Source: Mesorhizobium sp. C432A (GTDB lineage: Bacteria; Pseudomonadota; Alphaproteobacteria; Rhizobiales; Rhizobiaceae). From it: a DNA stretch of 64,000 nucleotides. The notes under the pieces were generated by a model, which saw nothing but the letters and a program-made list of their open reading frames with translations, was not told the DNA's origin and did not search any database. Positions 51,138 to 61,001 of this stretch are shown piece after piece. The DNA is taken from positions 5,683,001 to 5,747,000 of the forward strand of contig NZ_CP100470.1 in NCBI RefSeq assembly GCF_030323145.1, read 5' to 3'. The translations under genes were made by a program, and so were the position numbers. Position 1 is the first letter of the stretch. Each line of letters opens with the position of its first letter.

Positions 51138-54115
51138 GTTCCAGCCAATCCCATCGTCTCACATCCGGCGGTCTCATCGACCGTTCCACCCCCCTCACCT
51201 TCCGCTTCGACGGCATGACATTTTCCGGCTTCCAGGGCGACACGCTGGCGTCGGCGCTGGTCGCCAATGGCGTCAAGCTGGTCGGCCGCTCGTTCAAATA
51301 CCATCGTCCGCGCGGCATTCTGACTGCGGGCTCGGAAGAACCCAACGCGCTGGTCGAACTGCGCACCGGCGCACGGCGCGAGGCCAACACCAAGGCCACG
51401 ACGGCCGAACTGTATGAAGGCCTCGAAGCGGCAAGCCAGAACCGCTGGCCCTCGCTGCGCCACGATGTGATGTCGGTGAACCAGCTGTTCGCACCGATCT
51501 TCGTCGCCGGCTTCTACTACAAGACCTTCATGTGGCCGGCAAAATTCTGGGAAATGGTCTACGAGCCGGCGATCCGACGCGCCGCGGGTCTGGGTCGCGC
51601 GGCGGTCACCCCCGATCCGGATCACTACGACAAGGCCTGGGCGCATTGCGATGTGGTGATCGCCGGCTCCGGTCCGGCCGGTCTCGCCGCCGCACTCGCT
51701 GCAGGCCGCAGCGGTGCGCGCGTCATCCTGTGCGAAGAAGATTTTGCGCCCGGCGGCCGTCTGTTGTCGGATGGCGGCACGATCGACGGTCTGCCGGCCG
51801 CGGAGTGGCTGTCGCGCACACTGGCCGAACTCAGCTCAATGCCTGACGTTCGCATCATGACGCGCACGACGCTGTTCGGCGTCTATGACGGCGGCACCTA
51901 TGGCGCGATCGAACGCGTCAACGATCATCTGCCGGTTCCGCCCGAGCATCAGGTGCGACAGCGGCTGTGGCGCATCGTGGCCAAGCGCTGTGTTGTGGCT
52001 GCAGGCGCGATCGAGCGTCCCATCGTCTTTGCCGGCAACGATACGCCCGGCGTGATGATGGCGTCGGCGATGCGGACCTATGTCGCGCGTTATGCCGCGA
52101 CGCCGGCAAAGCGTGTTGCGCTGTTCACCAACAATGAGGATGGCTGGCGCACGGTCGAGACCGCGCTCACAGCCGGACTGCAGGTCGCGGCGGTGATCGA
52201 TGCGCGGACTGACGTCTCGCCTGCCCATCGTTCCCTCGCCTCCAGGAACGGCTTCACCGTGCTGCATGGTTCGGTCAGCGGCGTCGACGGCGGCAAGGAC
52301 GGCGTAAGAAAAATAGCGGTGTCGCTGACCGGCGGCGCGCGCGCCGAGGTCGAGGCCGACGGGCTTGCCGTTTCCGGCGGCTGGAATCCGGCGGTCGGGC
52401 TCACCTCTTACCATCGCGGCCGGCCGAAATGGCGAGACGACATCGCCGCCTTCGTGCCGGACGGCGCGCCGCCCGGTATGGTCGCCGCAGGTGCGGCTAA
52501 CGGCGACTTCGGGCTAGGCGCCTGCCTGCGCGCAGGTTTCGAGGCCGGCGCCGCAGCGGCGCGGGACGCGGGACGCAATGGCAATCCGGGCTCTGCAGCT
52601 GTTGCCGGCGACGAGTCCTTCTCACTGACCCCGCTCTGGCACGTCGCCGGCAAAGGCAAGGCCTTTGTAGACCAGCAGCATGACGTCACCGCGTCCGACA
52701 TCGAGCTGGCGCAGCGCGAGGGTTTTGAATCGGTCGAGCATCTGAAGCGCTACACCACGCTCGGCATGGCGACCGACCAGGGCAAGACGTCCAATGTCGC
52801 CGGCCTCGCCATCATGGCGGCGGTGTCGGGCAAATCCATTCCCGAGACCGGCACGACCATCTATCGCCCGCCGTACGTGCCGGTCGCCATCGGCGCCTTT
52901 GCCGGCCACCATCGCGACGAAAATTTCCATGCGACGCGGCTGACGCCGTCGCATCACTGGGCGGCCGAACAAGGCGCGATCTTTGTCGACACCGGCCTGT
53001 GGAAGCGCGCGCAATGGTATCCGCGCGCGGGCGAGAAGGACTGGCTGGAATCGGTCACCCGCGAGGTCAAGGCGGTGCGCTCGGGCGTCGGCTTCTGCGA
53101 TGTCTCGACGCTGGGCAAGATCGATGTGCACGGCCCCGATGCCGGCGCCTTCCTCGACCGCGTCTACATCAACACCTTCTCAAACCTTGCCGTGGGAAAA
53201 GCCCGCTACGGGCTGATGCTGCGCGAGGACGGCCTCGTCTATGATGACGGCACGACCTCGCGGCTGGCCGAGGACCATTATTTCCTCACCACGACCACGG
53301 CGAAGGCCGGGCTGGTGATGCAGCATCTCGAATTCTGCCGGCAGGTGCTATTCCCCGAACTCGACGTGCAACTGACCTCGGTCTCCGACCAGTGGGCGCA
53401 GTTCTCGATTGCCGGGCCAAGGACGCGAGACCTGTTGAAGGAAATCGTCGACCCTGCCGAGGACCTTTCGAACGAAGGTTTTCCCTTCATGGGCGTGCGC
53501 GAAGTCGCTTTGCGCGGCGGCATCAAGGCGCGGCTGTTCCGCATCTCCTTCTCCGGCGAGATGGCGTTCGAGATTTCGGTGCCGGCGCGTTACGGTGAAG
53601 CGATGGCACGCAATTTGATGCTGGCGGGAAAACCGTTCGGCGTGACGCCGTATGGCACAGAAGCCCTCGGCGTCATGCGCGTTGAAAAGGGCCATGTCGC
53701 CGGACCGGAACTGAGCGGCATGACGACCGCCGCCGATCTCGGCCTCGGCAAGATGATGTCGACCAAGAAGGATTTCATCGGTCGCGTCATGGCCGGCCGC
53801 GAGGCGCTGGTGGCGCCGGACCGGCAGGTCGTGGTCGGCATCAAGCCGATCGACAAGGCGCGCCGCCTGCGCTCCGGCGCGCACATCATCCCGAAGGGCC
53901 AGACGCCCGGGCCTGATAACGACCAAGGCTACGTCACCTCGGTCTGCTTCTCGCCGACGCTCGACCAGTGGATCGGTCTCGGCCTTGTCGAGCGCGGCCG
54001 CGAACGCATCGGCGAGATCGTCCACGCGCATGATCCGCTGCGCGGTGAAGACTATGATGTCGAGCTCTGCAATCCCGTCTTCTACGATCCCGATGGAGGG
54101 CGCCAGCGTGGCTGA
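51134..54115 (+). CDS. mgdC: N-methylglutamate dehydrogenase subunit C (sarcosine oxidase alpha-like)
   Basis: About 993 residues. Domains in order: an N-terminal 2Fe-2S-like/hydrogen-cyanide-synthase-type domain (LTFRFDGMTFSGFQGDTLASAL, SFKYHRPRGILTAGSEEPN), an NAD(P)/FAD Rossmann domain (VVIAGSGPAGLAAALAAGRSG near residue 175), and a C-terminal GcvT-type folate domain (about 600-980, with GDGLVYDDGTTSRL-like text). The start at GTG 51134 is chosen because VSSSQSHRLTSGGLIDRS is the normal SoxA N-terminus; the open frame upstream merely crosses the repeat. It passes the methyl carbon to tetrahydrofolate. Confidence 0.88.
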   Translation: MSSSQSHRLTSGGLIDRSTPLTFRFDGMTFSGFQGDTLASALVANGVKLVGRSFKYHRPRGILTAGSEEPNALVELRTGARREANTKATTAELYEGLEAASQNRWPSLRHDVMSVNQLFAPIFVAGFYYKTFMWPAKFWEMVYEPAIRRAAGLGRAAVTPDPDHYDKAWAHCDVVIAGSGPAGLAAALAAGRSGARVILCEEDFAPGGRLLSDGGTIDGLPAAEWLSRTLAELSSMPDVRIMTRTTLFGVYDGGTYGAIERVNDHLPVPPEHQVRQRLWRIVAKRCVVAAGAIERPIVFAGNDTPGVMMASAMRTYVARYAATPAKRVALFTNNEDGWRTVETALTAGLQVAAVIDARTDVSPAHRSLASRNGFTVLHGSVSGVDGGKDGVRKIAVSLTGGARAEVEADGLAVSGGWNPAVGLTSYHRGRPKWRDDIAAFVPDGAPPGMVAAGAANGDFGLGACLRAGFEAGAAAARDAGRNGNPGSAAVAGDESFSLTPLWHVAGKGKAFVDQQHDVTASDIELAQREGFESVEHLKRYTTLGMATDQGKTSNVAGLAIMAAVSGKSIPETGTTIYRPPYVPVAIGAFAGHHRDENFHATRLTPSHHWAAEQGAIFVDTGLWKRAQWYPRAGEKDWLESVTREVKAVRSGVGFCDVSTLGKIDVHGPDAGAFLDRVYINTFSNLAVGKARYGLMLREDGLVYDDGTTSRLAEDHYFLTTTTAKAGLVMQHLEFCRQVLFPELDVQLTSVSDQWAQFSIAGPRTRDLLKEIVDPAEDLSNEGFPFMGVREVALRGGIKARLFRISFSGEMAFEISVPARYGEAMARNLMLAGKPFGVTPYGTEALGVMRVEKGHVAGPELSGMTTAADLGLGKMMSTKKDFIGRVMAGREALVAPDRQVVVGIKPIDKARRLRSGAHIIPKGQTPGPDNDQGYVTSVCFSPTLDQWIGLGLVERGRERIGEIVHAHDPLRGEDYDVELCNPVFYDPDGGRQRG

Positions 54116-54734
54116 TTTTTCCTGGGATGTTCGTAGCCCGCTCGAGCGGGCACTTGTTGTCGGGCCTTACGGCGCGAACGGCAATGTCGGCGTGTTGCTG
54201 ACCGAAATCCGCAATTTCGACCTGATCCAGGTGATGGCGCGGCGCGGCAAGGCGGGAGATTTGGCCAACGCTGCGAAGGCAAGCTTCGGTGTTGCGGCTC
54301 CTGAGACACCCAAGGCGGTGCAGACTTCGGATGCGACGCTGATCTGGTCGGGACCGGACCAGTTCTTCGTGCTGTTGAAGGGCGGCAAGCATGGGACTGA
54401 AGCACTCGCCCAGACGTTCGCGTCTTCCGCTTCGCTATCGGACCAGTCGCATGCGCGAGTGCTGATCAGTATCTCCGGTACCAAGGCGCGGGCGATGCTG
54501 GGCAAGCTGTCGTCGATCGATCTGCATCCCGATGCATTTCTGGTTGGGGCGGCTGCCGCGACCTCGATGGATCACACCAGCGTCACGCTCTGGCGCGGGA
54601 ATGACCGGCCGGATGGGCAGGCGGTGTTCAACGTGCTGATGTTTGCGACATTTGCTGAAAGTCTGTGGCACACGATGCTGGATTCGGCGGCGGAGTATGG
54701 TGTCGAGATCGGGCATTCCGAGGATTTGGCGTAG
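54108..54734 (+). CDS. mgdD: N-methylglutamate dehydrogenase subunit D (sarcosine oxidase gamma-like)
   Basis: About 208 residues of the SoxG family, which shares a GcvT-like fold. RNFDLIQVMARRG, LIWSGPDQFFVLL and a C-terminal FATFAESLWHTMLDSAAEYG are characteristic. The GTG at 54108 has GGAGG 8 bp upstream and overlaps the mgdC stop by 8 bp; an in-frame ATG at 54093 would add five residues. It is the last gene of the mgs-gmaS-mgd operon, followed by a long palindromic repeat. Confidence 0.85.
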   Translation: MADFSWDVRSPLERALVVGPYGANGNVGVLLTEIRNFDLIQVMARRGKAGDLANAAKASFGVAAPETPKAVQTSDATLIWSGPDQFFVLLKGGKHGTEALAQTFASSASLSDQSHARVLISISGTKARAMLGKLSSIDLHPDAFLVGAAAATSMDHTSVTLWRGNDRPDGQAVFNVLMFATFAESLWHTMLDSAAEYGVEIGHSEDLA

Positions 54735-54750
54735 CGCTTGTGCGCTTCTT

Positions 54751-54893
54751 CCTTCTCCCCTTGTGGGAGAAGGAAGATCGGCGCGTTAGTGCCGAGACGG
54801 ATGAGGGGTGTTCCAGGGTACGCCAACGTCTCACCGCTGGAACACCCCTCATCCGTCGCCTGCGGCGACACCTTCTCCCACAGAGGGAGAAGG
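54751..54893. repeat. Composite palindromic repeat after mgdD
   Basis: A CCTTCTCCC...GGGAGAAGG hairpin stands at each end (54751-54773 and 54871-54893). Between them is a long inverted repeat, GGATGAGGGGTGTTCCAG and its complement CTGGAACACCCCTCATCC (about 54800-54855). It may work as a terminator or RNA-processing site between mgdD and tdm. Confidence 0.75.
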
Positions 54894-54989
54894 GGGAGCC
54901 AGCCTTGCCAAACGCAACTGCGCTGCTATTCTTGCAGCTAAAGTAATTTTACACACAGGCAAACTTGTTTCTCGAACCGCAAGGCTGAG

Positions 54990-57359
54990 ATGAGCCAGTC
55001 GCCCTACCCTTCAGTGACAGCCGGGCCGCCCCGGCCAAGCCTCATCCTGCGGCCCGGCCAGATCGCGCTGCCGCCGGGCATGGAGCGGTATGCGGCCCCC
55101 GGTAACGGCGCGGTGCTGATCGATATCGAGGCCGGCGATACATTTGCCATCCGCAATGTCGAGGGCGGCCAGGCCTGCGAGCTTTTGGCCTGGGACAAGT
55201 CAGGCGCCACCGACCCCGCCATCTTCGGCGAAAAGTCCAATAGCAATGCCGCCGGGATCAAGGCGCTATTGGCCGAGGGCGACGATAGCCTCGCTTCCGT
55301 GCGCCGCGGACTCGAGCGCCGCCAGGTGCAGCTTGACCAGGCCAAGGCGGTGCGCGTCTTCGGCGGCGCCACGCCGGCAGGCACCGAGCAGGCCTTCACC
55401 GTCGCGCGCGATGGCGGCTTGCTGATTGCAGCGCCTAGCGGGCCGATGCTGGTCGACGGCCACGACACGGCAACGCCGCTCACCGTCATGGTGCGCCGCG
55501 CCACCGTGCGCCTGAAGACAAAGTCGCAGCTGGCCGATCCGCTTGCCGATCCGGTGCTCGATCTGCGCGTCCATTCGGCGACAGCCGAACCCTATTTCGT
55601 CAAGGCGGGCGACTACCTGCAGATCATCGATGTCGACGGCCGCCAGTGCACCGATTTCCAGTGCTTCTCGGCGCGCAAGCTGGACAAGGGGCTGGACCAT
55701 CCGCTCGACGTAACGACCACGCGCACGCTGATGGGGTCGAGCTACCCGATGCCCGGCCTTCACTCGAAATATTACGACCAGGACATGGAGCCGTTGGTCG
55801 AGGTTATCCAGGACACATGCGGCCGGCATGACGCGTTCGCGCTGGCGTGTGCCGCCAAATATTACGACGACATCGGCTATCCCGGCCACACCAACTGCTC
55901 GGAGAATTTCAACCGCGCGCTGGCCGACAAGGGTGTCACCCCACGTGCCGGCTGGATGGCGATCAACTTCTTCTTCAACACGGCGATCGACGCCCATGGC
56001 GTCATGGTGTCGGATGAGCCGTGGTCGCGCGCCGGCGACTATGTCCTGCTCAGGGCGCTCACCGACATCGTCTGCGTCTCCTCCGCCTGTCCCGACGACA
56101 CGACACCGGCCAATGGCTGGAACCCGACCGACATCCATGTGCGAACCTATTCCGGCCAACACAAATTCTCGCGAGCGATCGCCAGACGCATGACGCCCGA
56201 TTCGGAACCGAAAATGACCCGCGAGACCGCCTTCCATTCAAGCTTCGCCAAGCACACCCGCAACTTCGTGGAATACCGGGGTTATTGGCTGGCCAATTCC
56301 TTCGCCAAGGAAGGCGCCATCGCCGAATACTGGGCCTGCCGGCAGGATGCCGTGATCATGGACCTGTCGCCGTTGCGCAAGTTCGAGGTCACCGGCCCGG
56401 ATTCCGAGGCGCTGCTGCAATACACGCTGACCCGCGACGTCAAGAAGCTCGGCGTCGGCCAGGTCGTCTATTCCGCCATGTGCTACGAGCATGGCGGCAT
56501 GATCGACGACGGCACGCTGCTGCGGCTCGGCAAGGACAATTTCCGTTGGGTCGGCGGCGACGACCTGTCCGGCGAATGGCTGCGCGACACCGCGAAAAAG
56601 CTTGGCCTCAACGTGCTGGTGCGTTCCTCCACCGATCAGATGCACAATGTCGCTGTCCAAGGGCCGAAGAGCCGTGACATTTTGCGAGAGGTGGTCTGGA
56701 CCTCGCCGCTGCAACCGTCGATCGACGAACTCGAATGGTTCCGCTTCGCTGTCGCGCGCATCGGCGGCGGCAATGGCATTCCGGTCGTGGTGTCGCGCAC
56801 CGGTTATACCGGCGAGCTCGGCTACGAAATCTGGTGCCACCCACGCGACGCCGAAAAAGTGTTCGATGCCATCTGGGAGGCCGGCCAGCCGCACGGGCTG
56901 AAGCCGATGGGCCTGCAGGCACTCGACATGGTGCGCATCGAAGCCGGGCTGATCTTCGCCGGTTACGAATTCTCCGACCAGACCGACCCGTTCGAGGCGG
57001 GCATTGGCTTCACCGTACCGTTGAAGGCCAAGACCGACGATTTCATCGGCCGCGAGGCTCTGATAAGGCGCAAGGAACATCCGCAGCACAAGCTCGTTGG
57101 CCTTGACATCGACAGCAATGTCGCCGTCGGCCATGGGGATTGCGTCCATATCGGCCGCGCCCAGATCGGTGTCGTCACCTCGGGCATTCGCTCGCCGGTG
57201 CTGAACAAAAACATCGCTCTGGCGAGGCTTGACGTCACCCACGCGGCAATCGGCACAGAGGTGGAGATCGGCAAGCTCGACGGTCATGCCAAGCGGCTGC
57301 CGGCGCGCGTCGTGGCCTTCGCCCACTATGATCCGCAAAAGACCAGGCCGCGATCCTGA
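54990..57359 (+). CDS. tdm: Trimethylamine N-oxide demethylase (DUF1989 plus GcvT fusion)
   Basis: A 789-residue two-domain enzyme converting TMAO to dimethylamine and formaldehyde. The N-terminal DUF1989 domain (to about residue 410) has the Cys set expected to bind zinc (Cys220, Cys225, Cys277, Cys287, Cys303 are all candidates), with GRQCTDFQCF and GHTNCSENFN. The C-terminal GcvT domain (about 420-789) binds tetrahydrofolate and captures formaldehyde; SRTGYTGELGYEIWC is its folate motif. The fusion and length match Tdm of Methylocella and Ruegeria. It has its own promoter region after the repeat at 54751, with a weak operator-like match at 54947. Confidence 0.9.
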   Translation: MSQSPYPSVTAGPPRPSLILRPGQIALPPGMERYAAPGNGAVLIDIEAGDTFAIRNVEGGQACELLAWDKSGATDPAIFGEKSNSNAAGIKALLAEGDDSLASVRRGLERRQVQLDQAKAVRVFGGATPAGTEQAFTVARDGGLLIAAPSGPMLVDGHDTATPLTVMVRRATVRLKTKSQLADPLADPVLDLRVHSATAEPYFVKAGDYLQIIDVDGRQCTDFQCFSARKLDKGLDHPLDVTTTRTLMGSSYPMPGLHSKYYDQDMEPLVEVIQDTCGRHDAFALACAAKYYDDIGYPGHTNCSENFNRALADKGVTPRAGWMAINFFFNTAIDAHGVMVSDEPWSRAGDYVLLRALTDIVCVSSACPDDTTPANGWNPTDIHVRTYSGQHKFSRAIARRMTPDSEPKMTRETAFHSSFAKHTRNFVEYRGYWLANSFAKEGAIAEYWACRQDAVIMDLSPLRKFEVTGPDSEALLQYTLTRDVKKLGVGQVVYSAMCYEHGGMIDDGTLLRLGKDNFRWVGGDDLSGEWLRDTAKKLGLNVLVRSSTDQMHNVAVQGPKSRDILREVVWTSPLQPSIDELEWFRFAVARIGGGNGIPVVVSRTGYTGELGYEIWCHPRDAEKVFDAIWEAGQPHGLKPMGLQALDMVRIEAGLIFAGYEFSDQTDPFEAGIGFTVPLKAKTDDFIGREALIRRKEHPQHKLVGLDIDSNVAVGHGDCVHIGRAQIGVVTSGIRSPVLNKNIALARLDVTHAAIGTEVEIGKLDGHAKRLPARVVAFAHYDPQKTRPRS

Positions 57360-57665
57360 GGGTTGCACCCCCGGCCCTTCGCAGGCTCAGGGCGTTCGAA
57401 GCTCGAAAGCAATTGGCTTTCCGTCCGCTACCGCGGACCGCTTCTCACCCCACAAGGGGAGAAGGACAAAGCGAGCGTTTCGCAACCGTGATGTGCACGA
57501 CGCCACAAATCACTTGACGTGAAAGCGCGCCGGATCAATCTTCACTGTTAAGAAAAAAATACGACTGAGTGGAAACACTGGAGTCGTGCGGTCATGTACC
57601 GGGGAACAAGCTTCGCGAAGCCGAGGCATCACCGGCCGGGAACACAAAATGGGGAATTCAGACAG
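57360..57665. other. 306-bp intergenic region with half repeat and operator-like site
   Basis: No gene is visible. It holds a CTTCTC...GAGAAG hairpin (57441-57465) related to the repeats at 37452 and 54751. It also holds CTTCA-CTGTTA-AGAAA at 57540-57555, an 8-of-10 match to TTTCA-N6-TGAAA, about 110 bp before the permease ATG. An in-frame extension upstream to 57594 is possible but lacks a good ribosome-binding site. Confidence 0.45.
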
Positions 57666-59375
57666 ATGAGCACGATTACCACTGCCCTGGAGCAGCCCGC
57701 TGAAGGCAAGCTGCTCCGCAACATCGACTGGCGCGGCGCCTTCTGGGTGGCGAGCGGCGTTCCTGCCCTTGTCCTGTTTTCGATCGGCGGCATTGCCGGA
57801 ACGACGGGAACGCTGGCCTTCGGGATCTGGATCGCTTCCATGATCATGGGCTTCCTGCAATCCTTCACCTATGCCGAGATCGCCGGCCTGTTCCCGAACA
57901 AGTCGGGCGGCGCCTCGATCTACGGCGCCACCGCCTGGCTGCGTTATTCCAAGTTCATCGCGCCGCTGTCGGTGTGGTGCAACTGGTTCGCCTGGTCGCC
58001 GGTGCTGTCGCTGGGCTGCTCGATCGCCGCCGCCTATATTCTCAACGCGCTGGCGCCGGTGCCGCTGTTCACCGAGGCGTCGCCGGACGTCGTCGCCTAT
58101 ATCGCGGCGCATGCCGGAACGGTGCCTGCCGACGCCATCGCCGCGGTGACCGCGGCGGCCACGCCGGCGATCCGCAACTGGACGCTGTTCAGCCACACGC
58201 TAGGTCCTGTCTCCTTCACCCTCAATGCCACTTTCTTCATCGGCGCGGTGCTGATGCTGATCATCTTCTCGATCCAGCATCGCGGCATTCTCGGCACCGC
58301 CAATGTGCAGAAGTATATCGGCCTCCTGGTCATCATCCCGATGCTGATCGTCGGTGTCGTGCCGATCGTCACCGGCCAGATCAACTGGGCGAACTTTTCG
58401 CCGCTGGTGCCGCTGGCGGCGGCTTACGCGCCGGAGCCCGGCTCGTGGAACATTGCCGGCTGGACGCTGGTGCTGGGCGGCATGTTCATCGCCGCATGGT
58501 CGACCTATGGTTTTGAGACCGCCGTCTGCTACACATCGGAGTTCAAGAACCCGGGCACCGACACGTTCAAGGCGATTTTCTATTCCGGCCTGCTCTGCAT
58601 GCTTCTGTTCATCCTGGTGCCCTTCACCTTCCAGGGCGTGCTGGGCCTCAACGGCATGCTGGCGACGCCGATCGTCGACGGCTCGGGTGTCGCCGATGCA
58701 CTGGCCGGCATGGTCGGGGGTGGCGCATTGATCCACAGCCTCTTGGTGATGCTGATGATCCTGGCGCTGGTGCTGTGCATCATGACGGCAATGGCCGGCT
58801 CGTCGCGCACGCTCTACCAGGGCTCGGTCGATGGCTGGCTGCCGCGCTATCTCAGCCACGTCAACGAGCATGGCGCGCCGACGCGCGCCATGTGGACCGA
58901 TCTCGTCTTCAACCTGATCGTGCTGGCCATCGCCTCGGCCGACGCGACGAGCTTCTTCTTCATCCTCGCCGTGTCGAACTGCGGCTACATCATCTTCAAC
59001 TTCCTCAACCTCAATGCCGGCTGGATCCACCGCATCGACAACGGCCACATCAACCGGCCTTGGAAGGCGCCGAGCTGGCTGCTCGGCCTCGGCGCCATCT
59101 TCGCCTATGTAAACGCCATCTTCATGGGCGCCGGCGCCAAGGTGTGGAACCCGATGGCGCTCTGGGCCGGCCTGATCACAGCCGCCTTGATCATCCCGGT
59201 GTTCTGCTACCGGCACTACGTCCAGGACAAGGGCAAGTTCCCCGACCACATGCTGGCCGACCTCGGCATGGCGGGCGCAGACCTCTCGGTCAAAAAGGCA
59301 GGCATGCTGCCCTACCTGACGCTGGTCGCCGGCGTGGTGGTGATGCTGCTCGCCAACTGGTACTTCGTCATCTGA
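57666..59375 (+). CDS. APC-family permease in the methylamine cluster
   Basis: A 569-residue transporter with about 12-14 helices. The first helix motif is GVPALVLFSIGGIAGTTGT, and WSTYGFETAVCYTSEFKNPGTDTFKA is the conserved loop after helix 6, containing the APC Glu. It is longer than the permease at 42526 and of a different subgroup. The gene is next to tdm and ends with a strong terminator. Methylated amines, amino acids or their gamma-glutamyl derivatives are candidates. The start ATG at 57666 follows GGGGAATTCAGAC. Confidence 0.82.
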   Translation: MSTITTALEQPAEGKLLRNIDWRGAFWVASGVPALVLFSIGGIAGTTGTLAFGIWIASMIMGFLQSFTYAEIAGLFPNKSGGASIYGATAWLRYSKFIAPLSVWCNWFAWSPVLSLGCSIAAAYILNALAPVPLFTEASPDVVAYIAAHAGTVPADAIAAVTAAATPAIRNWTLFSHTLGPVSFTLNATFFIGAVLMLIIFSIQHRGILGTANVQKYIGLLVIIPMLIVGVVPIVTGQINWANFSPLVPLAAAYAPEPGSWNIAGWTLVLGGMFIAAWSTYGFETAVCYTSEFKNPGTDTFKAIFYSGLLCMLLFILVPFTFQGVLGLNGMLATPIVDGSGVADALAGMVGGGALIHSLLVMLMILALVLCIMTAMAGSSRTLYQGSVDGWLPRYLSHVNEHGAPTRAMWTDLVFNLIVLAIASADATSFFFILAVSNCGYIIFNFLNLNAGWIHRIDNGHINRPWKAPSWLLGLGAIFAYVNAIFMGAGAKVWNPMALWAGLITAALIIPVFCYRHYVQDKGKFPDHMLADLGMAGADLSVKKAGMLPYLTLVAGVVVMLLANWYFVI

Positions 59376-59397
59376 AAGTGATGGCTTGAAAAGAATG

Positions 59398-59426
59398 GGC
59401 GCGCTTCGGCGCGCCTGTTTCTTTTT
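59398..59426 (+). terminator. Rho-independent terminator after the permease gene
   Basis: GGCGCGC-TTCG-GCGCGCC, an ideal tetraloop hairpin (59398-59415), followed by TGTTTCTTTTT. It ends the methylamine cluster and separates it from the convergent monooxygenase gene. Confidence 0.9.
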
Positions 59427-59437
59427 ATGGCAGGACG

Positions 59438-60793
59438 TCAGCCGGCCTTGCGAATGGCCCCTTCGGAGCCTTCGAAGAACCGGTTCGGCGGCCGCTTCAG
59501 GCCGAGATTCTCGCGCAAGGTGGTGCCCTCATACTCGCGCCGGAAGAGCTTTCGCCGCTGCAGCTCGGGCACCACCTTCTCGGCGAAGTCGTCGAGCCCG
59601 GCTGGCAGATAGGGGAACATGACGTTGAAGCCGTCTGACCCTTCGGCAAACAGCCATTCCTCCATCGAATCGGCGATGGTTTTCGGCGTGCCGACGAAAG
59701 CAAGGCCGGAATAGCCGCCGAGCCGCTGCGCCAGCTGGCGGACGGTCAAAGTCTCTCGGCGCGCCAGCTCGATGACGCGCTCACGGCCGCTCTTGGAGGC
59801 ATTGGTCTCGGGGATTTCGGGCAAGGGCGCGTCGGGATCGAAGCCGGATGCGTCGTGCCCCAGCGCGATCGACAGCGAGGCAATGCCGCTCTCGTAATAG
59901 ACCAGGCTGTCGAGCTTGGCGCGTTTGGCCTGTGCTTCCTCGACGCTGTCGCCGACGATGACGAAGGCGCCGGGCAGGATCTTGATGTCGTCGCGCGAAC
60001 GGCCGAGCTTCTCGGCCCGGCTTTTGACATCGGCAAAGAAGCGCTGCCCGGACGCCAGATCGGAATGGGCGGCGAAGATCACCTCCGCCGTTTCGGCTGC
60101 CAGCTGCCGCCCGGCCTCAGATGCGCCGGCCTGGACGATGACCGGCCAGCCCTGCACCGGCCGCGCAATGTTGAGCGGGCCGCGCACCGAGAGATGCTCG
60201 CCCTTATGGTCGAGCACATGCAGCTTCGCGGGATCGAAATAGAGCCCGCTCTCGGCGTCGCGGATGAAGGCGTCGTCGGCAAAGCTGTCCCAGAGGCCGG
60301 TCACCACATCGTAGAATTCCCGCGCATTGTGATAGCGCTCGTCGTGCTCGACATGCTCGTCGAGGCCGAAGTTCAGCGCGGCGTCGGGATTGGATGTGGT
60401 GACGATGTTCCAGCCGGCGCGGCCGCCGCTGATATGGTCGAGCGAGGCGAAGCGACGGGCAATGTGATAGGGCGCGTCGAAGGTCGTCGATGCGGTGGCG
60501 ACAAGGCCGATATGATCAGTGACGGCGGCGAGCGCCGACAGCAGCGTGAACGGCTCGAACGAGGTCACCGTGTGGCTGCGCCGTAGCGCCTCGATCGGCA
60601 TGTTGAGAACGGCCAGATGGTCGGCCATGAAGAAGGCGTCGAACTTCGCCGCCTCAAGCGTCTGCGCAAAGCGCTTCAGATGGGCGAAGTTGAAGTTGGC
60701 ATCGGGATATGAGCCGGGATAGCGCCAGGCCCCGGTGTGAAGACTGACCGGACGCATGAAGGCGCCGAGCCGCAATTGCTTATTGTCTACCAT
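59438..60793 (-). CDS. FMN-dependent monooxygenase (NtaA/SnaA/DszA family, luciferase-like)
   Basis: About 451 residues. LRLGAFMRPVSLHTGAWRYPG at the start, DAFFMADHL near residue 48, ATASTTFDAPYHIARRFASLDHISGGRAGWNIVTTSN near 105 and GWPVIVQAGASEAGRQLAAETAEVIFAA near 225 are family hallmarks. Such enzymes use reduced FMN from a partner reductase to oxidise organosulfur or aminopolycarboxylate compounds. The ATG at 60793 is chosen; the longer frame upstream lacks family similarity. The substrate is not predictable, and no reductase gene is adjacent. Confidence 0.85.
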   Translation of the reverse strand: MVDNKQLRLGAFMRPVSLHTGAWRYPGSYPDANFNFAHLKRFAQTLEAAKFDAFFMADHLAVLNMPIEALRRSHTVTSFEPFTLLSALAAVTDHIGLVATASTTFDAPYHIARRFASLDHISGGRAGWNIVTTSNPDAALNFGLDEHVEHDERYHNAREFYDVVTGLWDSFADDAFIRDAESGLYFDPAKLHVLDHKGEHLSVRGPLNIARPVQGWPVIVQAGASEAGRQLAAETAEVIFAAHSDLASGQRFFADVKSRAEKLGRSRDDIKILPGAFVIVGDSVEEAQAKRAKLDSLVYYESGIASLSIALGHDASGFDPDAPLPEIPETNASKSGRERVIELARRETLTVRQLAQRLGGYSGLAFVGTPKTIADSMEEWLFAEGSDGFNVMFPYLPAGLDDFAEKVVPELQRRKLFRREYEGTTLRENLGLKRPPNRFFEGSEGAIRKAG

Positions 60794-61001
60794 GGGATGA
60801 TCACCTGATGCGAACGAGGGTTGCCGCTCCGATATGTAAGCAGGATCGGACGGCTTTGCCGTCCTGGGAAGGAATTCTGTTTTGCAAAACCGGCGCCGCG
60901 AAGCATTTTCATACAGGTGGCCGTTCAACCTATTTTGATGAACCCGCCTGGTGTTGAGATACTTGCCTGGGTGCTCGGTGCCACCGGCAAGGAGAAAGCC
61001 A

